Source: Bacteroidales bacterium
GTDB taxonomy: Bacteria > Bacteroidota > Bacteroidia > Bacteroidales > WCHB1-69
DNA: 15,184 nucleotides
Assembly (NCBI GenBank): GCA_028683685.1
Contig: JAQUHH010000023.1
Span: forward strand, 1 to 15,184
Reading direction: 5' to 3'
The position numbers and the translations under genes are program-made. This document shows, one piece after another, positions 8,379-15,184 of the stretch. Position 1 is the stretch's first letter. Every line of letters starts with the position of its first letter. The notes under the pieces were generated by a model, which did not search any database, had not been told where the DNA came from, and saw only the letters and a program-made list of their open reading frames with translations.

Positions 8379-9002
8379 ATGATGGACGGTGTAAAAGTAG
8401 TAGAGTTGGTTTGTTTGTATCATCAGTTTTATTCCGAGTCGGGAAGCGATGAATTAAAGAAGTTTTCGGCATGGATGAATAAAAATGCTTCACTCAATCC
8501 GCTTGAAGAAAAAACGGTATCCGAAAAAGATCTGAATGTATATCTGTTGAATTTAGTTTCTAGAATCTCTAAATTTCAACGTTTATATACCAAACACTTT
8601 TTTCAGGATTTTAAAGTTAAATCGATGGAAGAATACAATTTCTTATTAACCATTGATAAACTTGATAGCCCCTCTAAATCCGATGTTTATGCTCAAAATG
8701 TAATAGAGCTAACAACAGGAACGAAAATTATCAAACGCTTGATTGATTTGGATTTTGTGAAAGAAGCAGAAGACAAATTGGATAAACGAGTAAAAAGATT
8801 GAAGCTTAGTGCAAAGGGGAAAAAGGAGATGGCCGATATTCAAAAGCGTTTGCATAATATTGATGACGAAAAATTAGGATACATTTCCTTGGAAGATAAA
8901 TATTTATTATTGGAAATCTTAAATAATATAAATCAGTATCATACAGAAATTTATGAACGCAACCCTGATTCATACGGCAAAGGAAATTATGATGTTTTCT
9001 AG
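8379..9002 (+). CDS. MarR-type winged-helix transcriptional regulator
   Basis: A 207-residue protein. The frame is open further upstream into parC, but ATG 8379 (followed by a second ATG at 8382) is chosen because it begins just after the parC stop and gives MMDGVKVVELVCLYHQFY, a helix like that of related proteins; the upstream extension is only the parC tail in another frame. The centre has the winged-helix signature: a recognition-helix region (LTTGTKIIKRLIDLDFVKEAE) and the wing DKLDKRVKRLKLSAKGKKEM, which matches the D-x-R-x(3)-L-x-L-T-x-K-G pattern of MarR proteins. The first 70 residues and the last helices would form the dimer interface. MarR proteins are usually ligand-controlled repressors. 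The ligand and targets here are unknown. Placement behind parC may mean no more than cotranscription. It ends in TAG, directly before the promoter of the tRNA gene. Confidence 0.8.
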   Translation: MMDGVKVVELVCLYHQFYSESGSDELKKFSAWMNKNASLNPLEEKTVSEKDLNVYLLNLVSRISKFQRLYTKHFFQDFKVKSMEEYNFLLTIDKLDSPSKSDVYAQNVIELTTGTKIIKRLIDLDFVKEAEDKLDKRVKRLKLSAKGKKEMADIQKRLHNIDDEKLGYISLEDKYLLLEILNNINQYHTEIYERNPDSYGKGNYDVF

Positions 9003-9029
9003 TTTTTGGCGAAAAAGTGTGAGCGAAAG

Positions 9030-9059
9030 TTTGTTATTTTGATAATTAGTGTATCTTTG
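9030..9059 (+). promoter_or_regulatory. Bacteroidota-type promoter of tRNA-Pro
   Basis: TTTG (9030-9033) and TATCTTTG (9052-9059) are 18 bases apart, matching the phylum's -33/-7 pair. The tRNA begins 40 bases after the -7 box, leaving a short 5' leader for RNase P to remove. Confidence 0.65.
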
Positions 9060-9098
9060 CACAGTTAAATGAGAAATCATTCTTTTTTAAATTCAGTT

Positions 9099-9172
9099 CG
9101 GGGTGTGGCGCAGTTGGCTAGCGTACTTGCATGGGGTGCAAGGGGTCGGAAGTTCGAGTCTTCTCACCCCGA
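9099..9172 (+). tRNA. tRNA-Pro (anticodon GGG)
   Basis: A full cloverleaf can be drawn. The acceptor stem is CGGGGTG (9099-9105) with CACCCCG (9165-9171) and discriminator A at 9172. The D stem is GCGC/GCGT with loop AGTTGGCTA. The anticodon stem is CTTGC/GCAAG around loop ATGGGGT (9131-9137), which puts GGG at 9133-9135. The variable loop has 5 bases, and the T stem GGAAG/CTTCT encloses loop TTCGAGT. G after the anticodon is as expected for proline tRNAs. It reads CCC and CCU. No CCA is encoded. It stands alone with its own promoter and terminator. Confidence 0.96.
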
Positions 9173-9180
9173 CAAAATAA

Positions 9181-9212
9181 AAAAATCTCTTTATTTTAAA
9201 GAGATTTTTTTA
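9181..9212 (+). terminator. terminator of tRNA-Pro
   Basis: ATCTCTTTA (9185-9193) and TAAAGAGAT (9197-9205) form a perfect stem around a TTT loop, with A and T runs extending it and seven T residues at 9205-9211. It begins about 10 bases after the tRNA and is a good rho-independent terminator. Confidence 0.75.
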
Positions 9213-9284
9213 TTTGATTTTTTCTTAAATTGAGGAAAAATAGGAATTAGAATACGCTTTTGTCATGGATTGTTAAAAAACAGC

Positions 9285-9311
9285 TTGGATGGATGCTAAT
9301 TTTTAGTTTTG
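9285..9311 (+). promoter_or_regulatory. possible promoter of the cysK operon
   Basis: TTGG (9285-9288) and TAGTTTTG (9304-9311), 16 bases between TTG and TA, resemble the phylum's promoter pair with slightly short spacing. The -7 box lies 42 bases before the cysK start. No leader structure or riboswitch is recognised between them. Confidence 0.35.
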
Positions 9312-9353
9312 TACCTAGTTGTTTGTATGGTTTTTATAAATTAGCTATATAAT

Positions 9354-10283
9354 ATGAAGATTTGTGAAAATATTCTAGAGATGGTAGGCAATACACCATT
9401 GCTGAAAATTCCTAAAATTAATTTTGAAACTGGAGCTGAAGTATATCTTAAAATGGAAAGCAACAATCCCACTTTTTCCGTTAAGGATCGTTTAGCAAAA
9501 GCGATGATTGAAGATGCAGAAGCACGAGGTGTAATCAATAAGGATTCAATTATAATAGAGCCGAGTAGTGGAAATACGGGAATTGGATTGGCTATGGTTT
9601 GTGCTGTTAAATCATATAAGTAGATCATTACAATGCCCGAAAACATGAGCATTGAAAGACGTATGTTAATGACAGCATTGGGTGCTGAAGTGGTTCTAAC
9701 GCCTGCTCATAAAGGGATGAATGGTGCAATTGATAAAGCCAATGAACTTGCATTTGCATTTAATGGGTTTATTCCAATGCAATTTGAAAACGTATCAAAT
9801 GTTGAAATGCATATGAAAACAACCGCAATGGAGATTTGGAATGATACCCAAGGGGAAATTGATGCATTAGTAACCGGTGTTGGAACAGGTGGAACCTTTA
9901 CTGGAGTTTCTAAAGCTTTGAAATTGAAAAAATCTAATTTTAAATCGATAGCGGTAGAACCTGAGAATTCTCCTGTATTGTCGGGGGGAAATGCGGGCCT
10001 TCATAAAATTCAAGGCATCGGTGCTGGATTTGTTCCCAAGGTGTTGGAGTTGAGCTTGATAGATGATGTGGTGAGGGTTTCCAATAAAAATGCCATTAAA
10101 ATGGCTCATAGGTTGATGAAAGAAGAGGGGATTTTGTGTGGTATTTCCTCTGGTGCAAATGTATATGCAGCAATTGAAGTGGCTAAAAGAAATGAATTTA
10201 AAAATAAAAAAATTGTAACTTTTGTATGCGATTCTGCTGAAAGATACCTGAGTACGGTTTTGTTTAACGAATCAACTTTATGA
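9354..10283 (+). pseudogene. cysK: cysteine synthase (O-acetylserine sulfhydrylase) interrupted by in-frame TAG
   Basis: CysK joins O-acetylserine and sulfide to give cysteine, using PLP, in the cytoplasm. Read through the stop, the product is 309 residues, the normal family length. Motifs present are MVGNTPLLKI, the PLP lysine K44 in NNPTFSVKDR, the substrate loop EPSSGNTGIGLA, TMPENMSIERR, the phosphate-binding GVGTGGTFTGV, HKIQGIGAGFVPK and GISSGANVYAA. TAG at 9621-9623 (residue 90) falls between SYK and IITMPENMS, where homologues have Leu (E. coli GYKLTLTMPE), so one T-to-A change from TTG explains it. The frame continues unshifted to TGA at 10283. Without readthrough the products are an 89-residue and a 216-residue fragment (ATG 9633), neither with a whole active site. 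Several usually conserved positions are also changed (ENVSNVEMH, GGNAGLH, CDSAERYLS). The stop overlaps the next start as ATGA, so cysK and serine acetyltransferase form one operon. Confidence 0.88.
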
Positions 10284-11153
10284 ATAAGAAATTTGACATT
10301 GCCAAGGTTTGTGAAAAACTAAGTGTTATTGAGTCTGATAATGATGTTTTCCATTTTTCAAAAAAAAATGAAAAAACGCCTTCTGTTCAACGCTTAAAAA
10401 TAATCGTAGATGTTTTGCGTGAAATTATTTTTCCAGGCTATTTTGCTGACGAGCACCTTAATAGAGATAATTTAAGTTATTATATGGGAGTCAATCTTGA
10501 TAAAGTTTTTCAGGCTCTTTCAGAAGAAATTAATCGTGGTTTGTGCTTCAATTGCAGCTCTCAAAATGAACAATGTACTTATTGTTTAGATGATTGCAGA
10601 GATTTGACAATTCAGTTTTTGGAAAAAACTTCCCAAATTGAGAGAAATTCTAAAAACCGATGTACAAGCTTTATTTGAGGGGGATCCATCTGCCAAAAGC
10701 ATTGGGGAGGTGATATATTGTTTCCCCGCCATTAAAGCCATATTGAATTACCGTGTAGCCCATGAATTATGGTTGCTTAAAGTTCCAATTATCCCTAGAA
10801 TTATTACCGAAATGGCACATTCTGAAACAGGAATAGACATTCATCCCGGTGCGAAAATTGGGAAATATTTTTCCATTGATCACGGAACAGGCGTTGTTAT
10901 TGGAGAAACAACTATTATTGGAAACAAAGTAAAACTTTATCAAGGGGTTACTTTGGGAGCTAAAAGTTTTCCAATGGACGAAAATGGAAAGCCAGTAAAA
11001 GGAATTGACAGACATCCCATCATTGAAGACAACGTCATAATCTATTCTAACGCAAGTATTTTAGGTCGAATTCGTATCGGAGAAAATTCTGTAGTGGGAG
11101 GTAATATTTGGGTGACCACAGATTTGTTGCCAAATTCGAAAATAATTCAATAG
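10280..11153 (+). pseudogene. cysE: serine O-acetyltransferase split by a one-base frameshift
   Basis: The enzyme acetylates serine to O-acetylserine, the substrate of the adjacent CysK. The first frame (10280-10678, 132 residues) encodes the N-terminal helical extension typical of Bacteroidota (VDVLREIIFPGYF, NLSYYMGVNLDKVF). It then derails after FLEK. The second frame (usable from about 10638) encodes the catalytic part: REILKTDVQALFEGDP, AHSETGIDIHPGAKIG, the catalytic His of SIDHGTGVVIGET, the second catalytic His of DRHP, and the left-handed hexapeptide helix to WVTTDLLPN. Removing one A from the A6 run at 10623-10628 restores FLEKLPKLREILKTD, so a single inserted base splits the gene. 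The whole would be about 290 residues. An unusual five-Cys cluster (C89, C92, C99, C102, C106) lies in the extension. The C-terminus ends at KIIQ with no E. coli-like Ile-ended CysK-binding tail. The 3' half alone would start at TTG, so a separate gene is unlikely. Confidence 0.88.
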
Positions 11154-11273
11154 AGAAAAATGCCCTTTTTTTAGAATTTTTTTCTTAAAATACTCCTTGA
11201 AATTTGAAATAAAAATAGTCGAAATCGTGATTTATAAACATAAGTGAATTCTTTTTTTTGTAAATAATATTTG

Positions 11274-11281
11274 TATATTTG
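11274..11281 (+). promoter_or_regulatory. -7 element of the mechanosensitive channel promoter
   Basis: TATATTTG is a perfect TAnnTTTG, 17 bases before the start codon. No TTG is seen at 19 bases upstream (the nearest is only 13 away), so the upstream box is not defined. It would serve the channel gene and the peptidase gene that overlaps it. Confidence 0.45.
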
Positions 11282-11298
11282 CATAAATATGTAATATT

Positions 11299-12585
11299 AT
11301 GAAGACAGATGTGATTGAATTTGTAGATTTTTTATTGTTAAAGCTTTATGTTCCAGAAGCGAATATTTATATGTTTCGCGTATTGATTTTATTGGCTTCT
11401 TTGGTGGTAATGAGTTTGGTGGGTTTTTATTTTGCCAAATTTGTAGTGGCTAAAATCATTAAACAAATTGTGAAAAGGACTTCTAGCAATTGGGATGATA
11501 AACTCTTTAGCAATAAGTTTTTTACCAGAGTGTCATATCTTGTACCATCAGCTCTTATTTATAAATATATCCCTTTTGTTTTGCCCTACAATCCAGGGTG
11601 GTTATCGTTTATTTTGGGCGTGCTGGGTATTTATATTGTGTTCGTAATACTTTTATCGCTATACACTTTAATTGATACTTTTGGCGACATCTATAATGAT
11701 TGGGAAATATCTAATTATAAGCCAATTAAAGGTTATTTGCAACTCGTTAAAGTACTTCTTTCGTTTTTTGCAGGTGTTTTGATTTTGGCAACTATTTTAG
11801 GAAAATCTCCCTTGACTTTTTTAGCTGGTTTAGGTGCCTTAAGTGCTGTTTTAATGCTGGTGTTTAAAGATGCATTGTTGGGGCTGGTTGCAGGAATTCA
11901 ATTGTCGGCAAACGATATGGCACGTCCAGGAGATTGGATTACAATGGATAGATATAAGGCAGATGGCGACGTTATCGAAATTGCATTAACCACAGTTAAA
12001 GTTCGAAACTTTGATAAAACAATTGTATACATCCCTGCCTATGCAATGATTTCTGACTCTTTTATTAATTGGCGTGGAATGTTTGAATCGGAAGGAAGAA
12101 GAATAAAAAGAGCTCTTTTTATAGATATGGAAACCGTGAAATTCTGTACCCCAGAAATGCTTGATTCATATAAAGAAATAGAATTGATTTCGGATTATGT
12201 GGTAGAAAAACAAAAAGAGATTGATGAATACAACGAAAATATGAGTTTTGATAAGTCACTTGCCGTGAATGGTAGAAACCAAACCAACATTGGGATTTTT
12301 AGAATGTATATGCAAGCGTATTTGAAATCTTTGGATACCTTGAGTCTCGAGTCAACACTGATGGTTCGCCAATTACCCACTTCCGACAAAGGTATTCCCT
12401 TGGAGGTCTATGTTTTTTGCCGCAGTAAAGAGTGGGTGGTCTATGAAGAAATTCAATCGGATATTTTCGATCATTTTTATGCTTCGCTAGAATCTTTCGA
12501 TTTAGCATTGTATCAAACTCCGTCAAGCAATAATGTGAAAGAAATTATGGAAAATTTAAACGTGGAAATAAAAACAAATGATTAA
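11299..12585 (+). CDS. ybdG: YbdG-type mechanosensitive ion channel (MscS superfamily)
   Basis: A 428-residue inner-membrane channel that opens under membrane tension and releases solutes on osmotic downshock. About five membrane helices precede the MscS domain (roughly residues 25-47, 72-90, 100-127, 148-166 and the pore helix 168-200). The MscS-family core is clear and closest to E. coli YbdG: LAGLGALSAVLMLVFKDAL, LGLVAGIQLSANDMARPGDW, then the beta domain with LTTVKVRNFDKTIVYIPAY and SDSFINWRGMFESEGRRIKR. A cytoplasmic alpha/beta domain follows. The length matches YbdG (about 415). YbdG is a miniconductance channel linked to osmotic sensing in E. coli; activity here is inferred from family. 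The 3' end overlaps the M16 peptidase gene by 8 bases, so the two are translationally coupled. Confidence 0.93.
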   Translation: MKTDVIEFVDFLLLKLYVPEANIYMFRVLILLASLVVMSLVGFYFAKFVVAKIIKQIVKRTSSNWDDKLFSNKFFTRVSYLVPSALIYKYIPFVLPYNPGWLSFILGVLGIYIVFVILLSLYTLIDTFGDIYNDWEISNYKPIKGYLQLVKVLLSFFAGVLILATILGKSPLTFLAGLGALSAVLMLVFKDALLGLVAGIQLSANDMARPGDWITMDRYKADGDVIEIALTTVKVRNFDKTIVYIPAYAMISDSFINWRGMFESEGRRIKRALFIDMETVKFCTPEMLDSYKEIELISDYVVEKQKEIDEYNENMSFDKSLAVNGRNQTNIGIFRMYMQAYLKSLDTLSLESTLMVRQLPTSDKGIPLEVYVFCRSKEWVVYEEIQSDIFDHFYASLESFDLALYQTPSSNNVKEIMENLNVEIKTND

Positions 12586-13837
12586 ATACCACAAAACTCA
12601 ATTAAGCAATGGTTTGAAAATTATTGTACACCGAGACATAAATACACCATTGGTTGCATTTAATCTTTTGTATGATGTGGGATCGAGAGATGAAAATCCC
12701 GAAAAAACTGGTTTTGCTCATTTATTCGAACATCTCATGTTTGAAGGTTCATCAAATGTGCCAAAATTTGACAAACCAATCCAAGAAGCAGCCGGTTCAA
12801 ACAATGCTTTTACATCCAGAGACATTACCAATTATTATATCACTTTGCCTGCTGTTAACGTTGAAACGGCTTTTTGGGTAGAATCGGATCGAATGAAAAA
12901 CTTATTGATTTCGGAAAAATCTCTAGAAACTCAAAAAAAAGTAGTAAGCGAAGAGTTTCGGCAATCCTATTTAAATCAGCCTTATGGCGATGCAATGTTG
13001 CTTTTGCACGATTTAGCATACAAAACCCATCCGTATCGTTGGAATCCAATAGGAATTGACCTTAGTCATATTCAAAATGCTAATTTAGAGGATGTTCAAG
13101 GTTTTTTCAGCAAACATTATCGACCCAATAGAGCCATTTTGAGTATCGCTGGAAATGTTGATCCCGATGAAATGCTGCGATTGGCAGAAAAATGGTTTGG
13201 CGATATCGAACCCAATTATGATTATCACAGAAATCTTTCTAAAGAGCCTGTTCAAGATACATATCGCTTTTTAGAAGTGAAACGAAACGTTCCTACAGAT
13301 GCAATCTACAAAGCATTTCATATGGGAAAAAGAATGGAAGATGATTACTATGTGAGCGATATCCTTTCGGATATACTTGCCAATGGAACTTCTTCAAGAC
13401 TTTATCGAAATTTGTATAAAAAAAAGGGTTTGTTTGTCGAAATTAGCAGCAGTATTTCTGGCTCCATTGATGAAGGTTTGTTATATATTGTTGGAAAAAT
13501 TGCTGAAGGTATTGATCCAAAACAAGCAAATGATGCCATTAATGAGGAACTCAAATTATTGATTCATGAAGGAATAAAATCTACAGAATTAGAAAAAGTG
13601 ATTAATAAAACAATATCTGTGATGATGTTTTCCAAAATGAATATCTTAAATAAAGCTATGAATTTAGCATATTTTGAATGTTTGGGCAAGATAGATTTAA
13701 TTAATAATGAGATAGATAGGTATCGGAAAATCGAAATTGAAGACTTGTTAAGAGTTGGTAACCAGATGTTTACAAATAATAACCTTTCTGATTTATTTTA
13801 CTTATCTAAGAAAAGCAATATGTCACCTCTTGTGTAG
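12578..13837 (+). CDS. M16 family zinc peptidase (insulinase/MPP-beta type)
   Basis: A 419-residue protein in one M16 unit pair, similar to bacterial processing-peptidase-like proteins. The inverted zinc motif HxxEH is present as H48-L-F-E51-H52 in GFAHLFEHLMFEGS. The third zinc ligand is Glu125 or Glu126 in KVVSEEFRQSYLNQPYG, the expected 70-80 residues later. Downstream it has the family's FFSKHYRPNRAILSIAGNVD and a C-terminal non-catalytic half (AFHMGKRMEDDYYVSDILSDIL). All catalytic residues are intact, so it should be active. There is no signal peptide, so it is probably cytoplasmic, unlike many M16 proteins of this phylum. It overlaps the channel gene by 8 bases (ATG within the channel's last codons) and precedes the sigma factor gene by 32 bases. 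Substrate unknown; small peptides are the family norm. Confidence 0.9.
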   Translation: MIKYHKTQLSNGLKIIVHRDINTPLVAFNLLYDVGSRDENPEKTGFAHLFEHLMFEGSSNVPKFDKPIQEAAGSNNAFTSRDITNYYITLPAVNVETAFWVESDRMKNLLISEKSLETQKKVVSEEFRQSYLNQPYGDAMLLLHDLAYKTHPYRWNPIGIDLSHIQNANLEDVQGFFSKHYRPNRAILSIAGNVDPDEMLRLAEKWFGDIEPNYDYHRNLSKEPVQDTYRFLEVKRNVPTDAIYKAFHMGKRMEDDYYVSDILSDILANGTSSRLYRNLYKKKGLFVEISSSISGSIDEGLLYIVGKIAEGIDPKQANDAINEELKLLIHEGIKSTELEKVINKTISVMMFSKMNILNKAMNLAYFECLGKIDLINNEIDRYRKIEIEDLLRVGNQMFTNNNLSDLFYLSKKSNMSPLV

Positions 13838-13869
13838 ACAACTTTTTATATCATCAAAATGTCTTATAA

Positions 13870-14451
13870 ATGAAATTGCCAAATCGAAATATGACTGATG
13901 AAGAACTTGTTAGGGGATGTGTAGAAGGGAAATCAAAATTTCAGCAAGCTCTTTATACTAAGTTTGCACCAGTTATGAAAGGCGTATGTATACGCTATTC
14001 AGATACAGTAGAAGAGGCAGAGGATATTCTACAAGATGGATTTATTAAAGTTTATCTGAACTTGAAGAATTTCCGACTAGATGGTTCTTTGGAAGGTTGG
14101 GTTAGAAGAATAATGGTAAATACGGCTTTAAATTATTATCGAGCTAAACAAAAATCTTCGTATCACGCAAATATTGACGAAATTGTTGAAATTGTGGAAG
14201 ATGTTAGAATTGATAATTACGATATGCTGAATGCCAAAGTCCTTCTTAAAATGATTGAAGAATTGCCTCCCGGTTATCGCACAGTTTTTAATATGTTCGA
14301 AATTGAAGGTTATTCACACAAGGAAATTGCAGACGAATTAAATGTCTCTATTAATACTTCTAAGTCTCAATTACTTAAAGCTCGACGTTCGTTACAACAA
14401 AAAATCATTGAGTTAACAGAGTCTGAAAATAAAAAAATGGCACAATTATAA
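13870..14451 (+). CDS. ECF-type RNA polymerase sigma factor
   Basis: A 193-residue sigma-70 family protein of the extracytoplasmic-function group. Region 2 occupies about residues 12-95: LVRGCVEGKSKFQQALYTKF, EEAEDILQDGFIKVYLNL (core-binding 2.2), and FRLDGSLEGWVRRIMVNTAL (-10 recognition). Region 4 occupies about 130-185: LPPGYRTVFNMFEIEGYSH, KEIADELNVSINTSKSQLLK, a helix-turn-helix that would read the -35/-33 box. Regions 1 and 3 are absent, as usual for the group. The gene is followed after only 7 bases by a membrane-anchored anti-sigma-like gene, the standard layout in which the partner holds the sigma factor inactive until an envelope signal arrives. A link to the upstream channel and peptidase is possible but not shown. 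The start is supported by length and the conserved MTDEELV near the N-terminus. Confidence 0.92.
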   Translation: MKLPNRNMTDEELVRGCVEGKSKFQQALYTKFAPVMKGVCIRYSDTVEEAEDILQDGFIKVYLNLKNFRLDGSLEGWVRRIMVNTALNYYRAKQKSSYHANIDEIVEIVEDVRIDNYDMLNAKVLLKMIEELPPGYRTVFNMFEIEGYSHKEIADELNVSINTSKSQLLKARRSLQQKIIELTESENKKMAQL

Positions 14452-14458
14452 TTGAAAT

Positions 14459-15184
14459 ATGGAAACAAATAAAAACATAGGAGAAATTTTCAAAGATAAT
14501 CTCTACGATTATGCAGAGAATCCTTCTAATCAGGTTTGGACAAACATTCAAAATAGTCCAGAATTGATTAAATATAATAACAAAGCTTCTTTTAGCTATG
14601 CCAAACTGTTCACTGGTATTGCCGTAGCTGCTGTTATTTCCATTGCTTCGTATTTTGCTTATGACAATTTTATGCAAAATGAGAATGTTGTAATTACAGA
14701 TAATTCAATTGAATTAACCAACCCAAAAGAGAATGCTAAAACAATTATTGTAGAAGATAAAAATCGAGTTGAGAATAAAACCATATTTGAAGATAAAATT
14801 GTACCTGAGGAAAAGGAAGTCCAATCAGATTGTTCTAATAATGAAACGGCTAAGTATATTGAGCCAATAAAACCAAAAGTTCAACATCATGCAATAGAAA
14901 CGGCTTATCCATCTCATAAAGAACAAAAAACTGAATTGATGCCAGAAAAAGCTATAAATTTAGTTGCTGATAAAGAACCTGTTAAGACAAAGGAAGTTAC
15001 AATAGTTGAAGAAACACCCCGTTCAATATTAAGTGTAATTCCTGTTTTCGCTTCAAATGATACTATTATTTGCAGATGGACATCCGCTCGATTAGAAATA
15101 TCAGGAGCTGTTTCTGTAGCGTGGTCGGATGGAAGTACAGACTTCGAAAAAATGGTAGAACCTTCAGAGTCTTCTGTTTTTGTG
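14459..15184 (+). CDS. membrane-anchored anti-sigma-like protein with an adhesin-like C-terminal region (partial)
   Basis: The frame is open from ATG 14459 to the window edge: 242 residues, truncated at the C-terminus. Residues 1-45 resemble the cytoplasmic head of Bacteroidota anti-sigma proteins (IGEIFKDNLYDYAENPSNQV, WTNIQ, like the usual P-x-x-V-W-x-x-I pattern). One membrane helix follows at about 49-67 (KLFTGIAVAAVISIASYFAY). Residues 70-195 are a low-complexity Glu/Lys/Pro linker in the periplasm. From about 200 the sequence ASNDTIICRW...ISGAVSVAWSDGSTDF resembles the Ig/PKD-like repeats of gliding-motility and type IX-secreted surface proteins (typical form: GDTTIC...SYxWSxGxT). It lies 7 bases after the ECF sigma gene, so it is probably that factor's regulator. 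The rest of the protein, including any type IX sorting domain, lies outside. Identity as anti-sigma is inference from layout and context. Confidence 0.65.
   Translation, partial: METNKNIGEIFKDNLYDYAENPSNQVWTNIQNSPELIKYNNKASFSYAKLFTGIAVAAVISIASYFAYDNFMQNENVVITDNSIELTNPKENAKTIIVEDKNRVENKTIFEDKIVPEEKEVQSDCSNNETAKYIEPIKPKVQHHAIETAYPSHKEQKTELMPEKAINLVADKEPVKTKEVTIVEETPRSILSVIPVFASNDTIICRWTSARLEISGAVSVAWSDGSTDFEKMVEPSESSVFV

Noticed and set aside
246..9623. TAG reassigned to an amino acid, given two in-frame TAG codons in conserved genes
   Set aside because: TAG also ends the MarR-type gene at a natural length, directly before a promoter and tRNA, and ends the M16 gene at a plausible length. The larger intact genes contain no internal TAG, and a third lesion is a frameshift, which recoding cannot explain.
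9633..10283. A separate short cysteine-synthase-like gene starting at ATG 9633
   Set aside because: It is in the same frame as the upstream part, lacks the PLP lysine and the N-terminal fold, and the two together give exactly the family length. It is the 3' part of cysK.
10617..10640. Programmed -1 frameshift at AAAAAAC in serine acetyltransferase
   Set aside because: The heptamer is out of phase for the zero frame, and a -1 shift leads to a TGA within a few codons. The catalytic frame needs the opposite one-base skip.
11154..11298. Terminator for the cys operon in the spacer before the channel gene
   Set aside because: Several T and A runs are present but no stem of useful strength precedes them.

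Overview
The window comes from a low-GC member of the Bacteroidota, most likely Bacteroidales or Marinilabiliales. Several things point there: a YidC with the lineage's N-terminus, a DUF4831 lipoprotein, a ParC with the AAPRYIEARLSKFAL active-site context, a serine acetyltransferase with the long N-terminal extension of this phylum, A-rich leaders with no Shine-Dalgarno sequence, and promoters of the phylum's TTG / TAnnTTTG type. No phage, transposon, CRISPR or defence genes are visible. The gene content is ordinary chromosomal housekeeping.

Layout. (1) 1-698: 3' end of sbcC (DNA-repair nuclease ATPase), broken by an in-frame TAG. (2) 887-1999, minus strand: secreted TPR protein, convergent with sbcC. 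(3) 2283-3458: DUF4831 lipoprotein, divergent from the TPR gene. (4) 3539-5449: yidC, with its own promoter and a strong palindromic terminator. (5) 5648-9002: parC followed by a MarR-type regulator. (6) 9099-9172: tRNA-Pro(GGG) with its own promoter and terminator. (7) 9354-11153: cysK and serine acetyltransferase, the two enzymes that make cysteine from serine, overlapping by an ATGA. The first carries an in-frame TAG and the second a one-base frameshift. (8) 11299-13837: YbdG-type mechanosensitive channel and an M16 zinc peptidase, overlapping by 8 bases. (9) 13870-15184: ECF sigma factor and a membrane-anchored anti-sigma-like protein that runs off the window. Its periplasmic part ends in an adhesin-like Ig/PKD-type repeat.

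The most notable signal is the set of lesions. Three of the eleven protein-coding genes (sbcC, cysK, serine acetyltransferase) are interrupted by single events while the reading frame and most active-site motifs stay intact on both sides. ParC also has Val at a nearly invariant Gly. Either the gene copies are newly decayed, with loss of cysteine synthesis, or the sequence carries base errors. Reads would decide. The second point of interest is the sigma/anti-sigma pair, whose anti-sigma partner looks like a hybrid of a cytoplasmic sigma-binding head and a surface-protein domain.

No gene-free stretch exceeds 300 bases. The longest, 2000-2282, is the divergent promoter region between the TPR and DUF4831 genes.
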